DNA of 64,000 nt from the NCBI RefSeq assembly GCF_963576545.1, contig NC_083638.1:2464619-2528618 (forward strand), written 5' to 3'. The position numbers and the translations under genes were made by a program. The notes beneath the pieces were generated by a model. That model worked only from the letters and a program-made list of their open reading frames with translations, ran no database searches and was not told where the DNA came from. This stretch comes from Limanda limanda. Lineage: Eukaryota > Chordata > Actinopteri > Pleuronectiformes > Pleuronectidae. Shown here piece after piece: positions 56,990 through 64,000 of the stretch (its first letter is position 1; every line of letters begins with the position of its first letter).

Positions 56990-59900
56990 ATGGCGTCGGA
57001 CAGTGACGGCGACGAGGACTTCGTGAGTTTCGGGACTCCGCTGGAGCCTCTGGAGGAAGGTACGCGGGTTCGATCCCCTCGGTGGTCCGCCCGCCTGCAC
57101 CCACACACCGCCCAGAGGTTTCATGAGAAAATAAAACCGCGTCACTAAAAGACGATGCTAAGCTAACTAGCAAGGGGCTAACTGTTAGCTTAGCTCCTGG
57201 TTCGTAAACCAGACTTCATTGATGATTCTGTCAGTTTAATGTTCCTCTTCGTGTCTGTTTGATTCAGAACCAGCTGAAATCTACACTTATTAATATATAA
57301 TGAATCTTCAGGTCCGGGGGTGCGTTCGGCTTCAGAGGATATGAAAAGACTTCAGGTTTTAAATCTGCCTCCTGACAATGAAAACCTGTTAATATTTATA
57401 TTTTCACTGACTAAGGTCACATCGTGTTTATGTGTTAATAAAATCACAAGATTTACAAATGATGAGAAATCAGGGTGGTGATAAAAACACAAGAGTTAAC
57501 CAGTTATTACCAGTTTCATGATTTTAATGATGATGACATTAAACATGAATATAATATAAGTAACTTTATTATAACACTGTAAATTCTTTCTTTTTTATAT
57601 TGATCAAGAAATATATTGAATTTACGATGACAATGATTGAGGACAAGCAGCAAATATACAGATTAATATTTAAAAAAATCAGAAAACTGAATTAATAAAA
57701 AATCATTAAAGATAAATGATCTGTTCATGTTCTTGTTGATTAATAACTTTATCATTAGGTAGATTCCACTTTATTAAATTGCACATTCTGCTGCTAATAT
57801 TCATGAAGTTCTACTCCAGTAGATTCAATATATTTTAACTTTCTGTAGTTTGCTTTAATTTTTGGAGAAATTGTGCTTTCTTGATTCTCGTTGTTCTGGG
57901 TTTGTTCCCTCGGGGTTGATGCACTTATTGTGAGTCGCTTTGGATAAACGCTTCAGCTAAATGAAATGTAATATTATAATATTAAGGCTGAATATTTATA
58001 TGAGTGTGGTGTTGTGTGTGTGGAATCTGAACGTGTGTCCGTGTGTGTGTCGCAGACGAGCCGACGAAGAAGCCCGTCCCGCTCCACGAGCAGACGGTGA
58101 AAGATGAGAAGGGACGATACCAGAGGTTCCACGGAGCGTTCACCGGGGGGTTCTCAGCTGGTTACTTCAACTCGGTCGGCTCGAAGGAAGGTGAGCGAGC
58201 AAAGAGCCGACGCTTGTGTCCAGGATGTGAATCAGTGTCCACATAACGCTCAGTGTGTTTTCAAACACAAACTCTGGAAATATGCATAAAATTGTGACCA
58301 GGTATTTTCTGGAGTTCATCTTTTTTGCCTCTTCCAGTTCTTCTTTCTGTGAATCAGTTGTTGTTGAAAACAGAAACACAGATGTTTGTTTTAAATTCAC
58401 AGATATTCAGTTCAGCCAAACGATCAAAATCAGAAAACGAGAGAAACTCAAATAAATAAGATGTTTGTAGAATTAATTGTTTAATATATTTCTGTTGTGA
58501 TCATTTACTTTGTCAGTAGAGTCTTGAAGTTTGTTTGATATTGTGTTTAAAATGTCAGTGTCGGTTCAAACCTGTAAGTGAGAATGTTGTGTTGTTGTTC
58601 TTCAGGCTGGAGCCCGTCAACCTTTGTGTCGTCACGGCAACAGAAAGTTGAGAAACAACATGTCAGGCCGGAGGACTTCATGGACGAGGAGGTGAAACCA
58701 CTCAGAGAACCGAACTTTCATTGATTTTATTCTTTAAAACAGATTCAAACATGATCGACAGCAAATGAGTGAATACAAGTTGACGATTGTTTTTGTTGTG
58801 GTTGTGCGTCAGGACTTCAGCGAACACGGCATCGCTCCGGCTCAGATCACCACCAGTCAGGAGTTCTCCTCCAGCCACAGGGACAAGGCCAGAGAGAAGG
58901 CCCGAGCCGTCAACGCCCAGGCGGCGCTGATCCCTGGAGACACGCTGCTGGAGGAGCTGATCGCACCGGCCAGGTCCGACCTCCGCACCAGAGTCATGTG
59001 ACCTTTGTTCACGTCTAGGGTTGCAAAATACCGGGAATATTCAAAGTTGGAAACTTTCCATGGGAATTAACGGGAATTAACAGGGAATATATGGGAATTA
59101 ACAGGAATATACGGGAATTAACGGGAAAGGTTGTGGGTAATTTATACTAACTGTATTTACCTTGTCATATACAGACATAAATATAAACATTTTGTTTTGT
59201 CATAGGCTGATTTGAGCCCTGAGGAAACTTTGGGCACTTGACTATATGCTTCTGCATCGTTGTGTCATTCTTAACATAGGTCTTTGCACAGTATTTGCAA
59301 ATGTACACAGCCTTTCCTTCTACATTGGATGGGGTGAAATGTCTCCACACATGAGAGAGTGCACGTGGCATTGTTCTGTAGAATAAGATGAGGAAGAAGT
59401 TTGTAAAAAAACACTAATGCAATGCCAGAGATATAAATAGTGAGTCAAACAATTGGAATCGTCTGTAAACATATTTTACAATTGATGGATAAATGAATGG
59501 AAATAGTCTAGATGAACAGATGAACAATCCTCAATCAGCATGCTAATATATTTTCCCAGTAATATCATGGAAACTTACCTGTCTCCCAGGTTGTCCATCG
59601 GGGTGGAGCTGCTGAGGAAGATGGGATGGAAGGAGGGTCAGGGCGTCGGGCCTCGTGTGAAGAGGAAAGCTCGACGCCAGCAGACGGGTTCGTACCAACG
59701 CTCACAGCTGCTCGGAAAGTCCTTCTCCCTCTTAATGTCCTGGGGTTTAGTTTCAAGGTAAAGTTTAAATGAAAGCAGCTTGTCTTCTTCTCCTGACTGA
59801 AGGTGGCGCCAGACCGTACGGCTGTGTGCTGCCCCCTGCTGGTTCAGAGGAGTCAGAGGTGGGTGAACAGCTCGTCCGACAGTTTGTCCGACGACTTGTT

Positions 59901-60509
59901 AAAAACTGTCTCCATCATGAAATCATTCTTCTTTCTGCTTTAACGACACCTGACCGGAGGATTAGCACCACCTGCTGTTTATCTCTCGAACTAACTAACA
60001 TCGCCGAACAGAAACAAGCAAGTTAAGATCACACACCACCTTGTCCTACATTCTAAAACTGGAATGTTCTCTGCCCGACAGGACGGCGACGATGACGACT
60101 TTGCTCCAGAGAACGTGACCTTTGCCCCGAAGGACGTGACCCCGGTGGACTTCACCCCCAGGCTGGGAGTTCAGGGTCTGGGGTACCGTGGCCTGGACCC
60201 GGGTCGGGCGCTGCTGGGCCGCGGCGCCCCTGAACACATCAACCTGTTCAAACCTCATTCTGAGACCAGGAGTCGACTGTTCGGAGGCGCACAGCAAAGC
60301 TCCCGCCGGGGGGGCGTGGCTGGACAGGTGGGACCTTTCACCTCAGTTTCAATGTCTGCATGTTGAATATGTCGTGAACATTAGTGTTTGCAACTCTTCC
60401 TGAAGCACTTAATCCATTCATTTGTCTCTAAAACGTTTTTATTGTGAAATATATTCAACACTTTACCACTGTATGGTACTGGTATTTATTTCAGGTCAGA
60501 GGAAAACCT

Positions 60510-60545
<36 letters not shown>

Positions 60546-63500
60546 CCCGGGCATCAAGGCTTTCATTTCAAAGATATCAATTGTTCTCTATGTCTTCATG
60601 TTACTGTTGACCTTTGACCCGCAGGCGTTTGGCGTTGGGGCCCTGGAGGACGACGATGAAGACGTGTACCACAGAGACTCCATGTCCAGGTACGACAGGG
60701 AGCTGGGAGGGGAGGAGCCGGGGGACGGACTGTACGGCTGGACGGCTCCACAGCAGTACACCAAGAAGAGAGGTAACGCACCTGGAGGGTTTGTGCCACA
60801 ACAAGAATTGTATTAATTATGATTCTTATCTTTGTTTATAGAGAACTTTTCAAAATCCAGATCACAAAGTGCTTCACACAGAAGCAATGAAACAGTAAAA
60901 GTTAACCCTCTGAAAAACTGTCGGGTTTAAATTGATCTAAAATAAAAAACCATAATATTTAGAACATTGATTTTAAGTCTCGTCTTCTACCTCATCACGT
61001 CTTACACTCATGATGACATCATTACGTTGAGTAAAGTGCAGTGTGGATTCTGTGTGGTGGCAAGAAAGTAGCAGGGAAATATCTTAAAACCAAAATAATA
61101 ATTTATGGAGGATTAAGAAATGTTTTGTTTATGTTTCTACATTTTGAAATTGTTTGGATCAATATGTTTGTAATTCAAAAAAAGAGGAGCTGCAGCAATG
61201 AAAAGTGATGTTATCTGAACATTCGAGCATGAAACATGATCAACCTGAATATGAGCAGAACGTGTCTCCTCATCTCCTCATCTCCTCATCTTCTCATCTC
61301 CTCATCTTCTCATCTTCTCATCTCCTCATCTCCTTATCTCCTTATCTCCTTTCCTCCTTTCCTTTCATTCCTAGATAAAAACAAAGATGCGTCGTACCTT
61401 GGGAAGATCCTGGAAGGATTCACTTTGGCTCAGAAAACAGTCGAGGACAAAACAGTGAGTGGCGTCGATCTGTCATCTGTCTTTAAAAAAATAATAATTT
61501 AAATTAAAAACCTATCATCTCCGTCCCTGTGCAGATCTTCGCTCCCCCCGATCTGCCCCGTGACTACAGACCGGTCCATCGCTTCCATCCGTCCGTCCCC
61601 ATCGCTCGTCTCACTGGGGTCAGTCCTGCGCTGGCCGAGGCTCTGAGGACGTCCAGGGGCCACATGGTGAAAGAGGAGCCCCAGGAAGGAGGACGGCACC
61701 AGATGGACTCCAGCCACAGGGGGGCGCTGCTGGGAGAGGATGCTCTGCAAGGTAGGAGAATATTCAGCCGTCATCAGAGCTGTTAACGTCCCGAGCGACA
61801 GCAGAGTCCGTCTGAGCCAAGTCCTGATAATCTGTTTTCTGCTTTTAATGTCGTCGTCTGTAACATGAAAGAAAACCAACGTCACAGTTTTACTGGTTTA
61901 AGATGTGAAATAAAAACCTCTGAGCTGAGGAATATATTCAGGAAATAAGATTTTTCTCTTTACATTGAAAATATTAAATTAAAACACGTTAATTATTTAA
62001 TTTGATCAAATTAGCAAAACTCAAAGTTACAGTAGTTCATTCATATATGGTATTAATATTATTATTCAATTGTCAAATAAGCAATAAACAGAACATTTTT
62101 CTGTCCATCGACAACTTGTTCTGATGAATCTGAATAACGACCTCAGGTTCTTTTGTTCCAGGTTTGGTGAAGATGATATAAAATAGGTTTTTAAATCTTT
62201 TGTGTATTTTGAATGATTTAACGTTGATGACATGTTTGTTCTTCTTCATGAATCAGGTCCCAGTTCAGTGATGGAGCTGCTGAGGCCTGAAGACAGACAG
62301 CGGCTCCTCAACCTCCGAAACTCCTCCTCCACGCCCTCCGCCAACGCCACCGCCGGCAGCTCCCATCGTGCCTTCAGCTCAGGTGGGTCACTGCTGGGGT
62401 CACTGCTGGGGTCACTGCTGGGGTCACTGCCGGGGTCACTGCCGGGGGTTTCAGCTCAGAGCAGTGCAGCCACCTGCTCCCCCGGCCTCCAGCAGCAGCA
62501 GGAGGCTCTGGCGTCGTGGCGAGGCGTCCAGTCGTCATCACAGACCTTCCGACCGTTTGACAACAACCCGAGCAAACAGGCGCGGTACGAGCTGTACCTG
62601 AACTCCCTCAGGCAGGGAGACAAAGGTAGGAGCACCTGTCCCACATCTCCCATCATGCACTGCAGGCAGCCTAACCCTGGAATGAAAGGTTAAACTTGTT
62701 TTGTGTCTCAGACGCTCTGGAGCAGAGCGTGGACTCGGGTATGACCGAGTGGGAGCGCAGCCGGGAGAAGGAGGAGTTTGTCCGATCGTCCATCTTGTAC
62801 CGACCCACGTCCTCGTCGCTCTCGTCCCGCTTCACCAGAGCCACAGACAAGGAGAGCGACAGCAACACGGTGGAGGTCAGCCGGGACCAGGAGGTACGAC
62901 CACGAGCTCCAGAAACTCTCTTTAAACATGTGTTACAGTGTTGATAAACAGATATTAATAATTAATAAACATGTGTTTCTGGGTCGTCAGAGCGACGTGG
63001 ACGACAAGCAAGCTGCTGTCAAGATGAAGATGTTTGGAAAACTGACCCGGGAAACGTTCGAGTGGCACCCGGACAAGCTGCTCTGCAAGAGGTTCAACGT
63101 CCCCGACCCGTACCCCGGGTAGGACACGAGGCTCCTCCTCCTGAAAACTGTGATGTCATTTCCTCCACAGCTCCTGAATGAGCCTCTGTCTGTGATTGGT
63201 CCCGCAGGTCTAGCATCTTGGGTCTGCCGAAGGTCAAGAGAGACAAGTTCTCGGTCTTCAACTTCCTGACTGTGACGGAGAGCAGAGAGACAGGTAGCTT
63301 CACTTCCCTGCAGGTGTCTGCAGACAGGGGGCGCTCTGTCAGTCCCTCAACATGTTATTAAAGATCAGAGCGTTTCCTCATTTCAATATTCTGTCGACTT
63401 AAAAGTAAAAAAAAACTACGCCAGTGACCCCTAGTGGCCAGATGCATAATGTTTTATTGTTTAATCTCGTAGTTTCATCCATGTTCAATTCCTTGTTATC

Positions 63501-64000
63501 TCTCCAACATTTTGACGCTGTTATTCTCATTATTCTCTCTGTGTGATGTCACTTCCTCCCCGCAGCTCCTCCAAAGTCTCCCGAGACGAAGAAGAAGTCG
63601 AGGTGGGATGATTCAAAGCAGAAGAAGAAGATTAAGGAAGAAGAAGAAGAGGAAGAGCCGCAAACCCAACCTGCTCACAGCAACGACCGGACTGGAGACA
63701 CCACGGAGGTAGTTTCCTGTCCCGTCCGAGACGCTGGGGTTTGTCCTCCATCAACAAACCTGTAAACGCACCTGTTCTCTCTTCAAACAGCCGGAGGATC
63801 AGCAGAGCTCAGACAAGAAGAAGAAGGACCGTGAGGAGGAAGAGGAGGAGGAAGAGGAGGAGAGCAGACCTCCTATGGATCTGTTTAAGGCCATTTTCGC
63901 CGGCTCGTCTGATGAGAAGTCGTCTTCATCAGAGGAGGAGGAGGAGGAGGAGGAGGACACGAAGGAGGAAGAGGGGAAAATCAGCACACAGCCTCTGAAC
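56990..64000 (+). CDS. gpatch1: GPATCH1, G-patch domain-containing protein 1 (3' end outside window)
   Basis: Sixteen exons: 56990-57059, 58056-58190, 58606-58691, 58813-58973, 59590-59687, 59803-59858, 60082-60327, 60625-60772, 61375-61454, 61535-61751, 62257-62625, 62712-62893, 62991-63118, 63208-63293, 63566-63708, 63791-64000+. All junctions are GT/AG and the frame is continuous (735 codons through exon 15, about 805 in the window). Recognised by near-identity to vertebrate GPATCH1 in blocks: [20 protein letters not shown] at the N-terminus, [20 protein letters not shown], the G-patch in exon 5 ([20 protein letters not shown]), [46 protein letters not shown] and [21 protein letters not shown]-patch proteins activate DEAH helicases; GPATCH1 is a nuclear spliceosome-associated factor linked to DHX35. 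Human protein is about 930 residues, so roughly 120 are missing here. No TATA box is obvious upstream. Confidence 0.97.
57885..57975 (+). mobile_element. SINE/L2-type tail in GPATCH1 intron 1
   Basis: GTGAGTCGCTTTGGATAAAC then AGCTAAATGAAATGTAAT, the well-known tail shared by many fish SINEs and L2 elements. Confidence 0.6.
59018..59578 (-). mobile_element. hAT transposon fragment with BED zinc finger in GPATCH1 intron 4
   Basis: Left end GGGTTGCAAAATACCGGGAA with repeated GGGAATTAAC. A minus-strand frame at 59371-59165 reads [40 protein letters not shown], a BED-type zinc finger (C-x2-C ... H). The right end resembles the left inverted (TTTTCCCAGTAATATCATGG) and stops near the exon 5 acceptor. 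Confidence 0.65.
59590..59687 (+). CDS. gpatch1: GPATCH1 exon 5: G-patch motif
   Basis: Codes the glycine-rich G-patch core around residues 152-183 ([18 protein letters not shown]), the segment that contacts and stimulates a DEAH-box RNA helicase in this family. The acceptor is TCTCCCAG and the split Arg codon joins exon 4 cleanly. The preceding intron carries hAT-like DNA that appears to end only about 10-20 nt from the acceptor. Confidence 0.93.
60513..60542. repeat. (CT)n microsatellite in GPATCH1 intron 7
   Basis: CT run about 80 nt upstream of the exon 8 acceptor. Confidence 0.9.
61263..61365. repeat. Pyrimidine minisatellite at GPATCH1 exon 9 acceptor
   Basis: About ten imperfect copies of TCTCCTCA/TCTTCTCA leading directly into CTTTCATTCCTAG, so the repeat supplies the polypyrimidine tract of exon 9. 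Confidence 0.85.
62257..62625 (+). CDS. gpatch1: GPATCH1 exon 11 with in-frame minisatellite
   Basis: Codes the [18 protein letters not shown] segment and, after a Ser-rich linker, [19 protein letters not shown], both recognisable in vertebrate GPATCH1. Between them a 12-nt unit repeats about five times (GSLL x3, GSLP x2) at about 62387-62446. The segment 62383-62454 is 72 nt, begins GTGGGT and ends TTTCAG, so it could also be removed as a very small intron without changing frame. Confidence 0.85.
63791..64000 (+). CDS. gpatch1: GPATCH1 exon 16 (partial at window edge)
   Basis: Begins after CTTCAAACAG. It codes a Lys then Glu-rich low-complexity stretch, the conserved [20 protein letters not shown] block, then another acidic run. 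Open to the last base. The basic C-terminal tail known in the family is not in the window. Confidence 0.93.

Noticed and set aside
62368..62601. 77-codon ORF with HCWGHCWG repeats
   Set aside because: Out-of-frame reading of the GPATCH1 exon 11 minisatellite.
63799..63987. Ser-rich minus-strand ORF
   Set aside because: Antisense to the Glu-rich part of GPATCH1 exon 16.

Overview
The window is vertebrate nuclear DNA, almost certainly from a spiny-rayed (percomorph) teleost. The evidence is long spliced genes with GT/AG introns, a fish-type NLR family (FISNA plus NACHT plus modular leucine-rich-repeat exons), teleost repeats (L1/Tx1-like and L2-like LINEs, Tc1, hAT, piggyBac-like and Harbinger-like elements, a Ty3/gypsy copy) and many CA/CT microsatellites. 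There is no sign of bacterial operons or CRISPR, and I saw no tRNA or rRNA gene.

Roughly 0.5-55.4 kb is a tandem array of three NLRC3-like immune-sensor genes, all on the minus strand. NLR-A has supported coding exons at 16260-5558, NLR-B at 36497-26276 and NLR-C at 54925-49953. Each repeats one plan: a short acceptor-proximal leader and ATG exon; one or two more exons coding a ~40-residue N-terminal repeat; a 215-nt exon coding a C3HC4 RING finger; a ~1.8-kb exon coding FISNA and NACHT; then interchangeable 174-nt LRR exons (4, 5 and 3 in A, B and C). About 1-1.5 kb (A and B) or nearly 4 kb (C, across a gypsy insertion) past the last LRR exon lies a decayed B30.2 (PRY/SPRY) exon. All coding exons I checked are open and phase-compatible, so all three genes look usable, although the RING-exon donor and the 3' terminus are uncertain. 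Gene B is about 10 kb, A about 11 kb and C about 5 kb; the differences come mainly from transposons in introns.

Large blocks of flanking DNA are repeated with each gene, which shows segmental duplication. Because copies can be compared inside the window, several insertions can be seen filled in one copy and empty in another: a hAT-type element (23047-23823), a Harbinger-like element (40179-40998), an L2 LINE (27241-28845), an L1 fragment (44451-46018) and a gypsy remnant (47330-49796). L1 fragments of one subfamily, in the same orientation, sit at both inter-unit boundaries (20.2-22.0 and 41.1-43.7 kb).

From 56990 to the right edge runs GPATCH1 on the plus strand, a spliceosome-associated G-patch protein. 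Sixteen exons are visible (about 805 codons) and the C-terminus lies beyond the window. It is divergent from NLR-C, with about 2.1 kb between start codons and a 5'-truncated L1 with a target-site duplication between them. Functionally the window joins a lineage-specific immune-receptor array to a conserved RNA-processing gene; nothing in the sequence suggests they work together.
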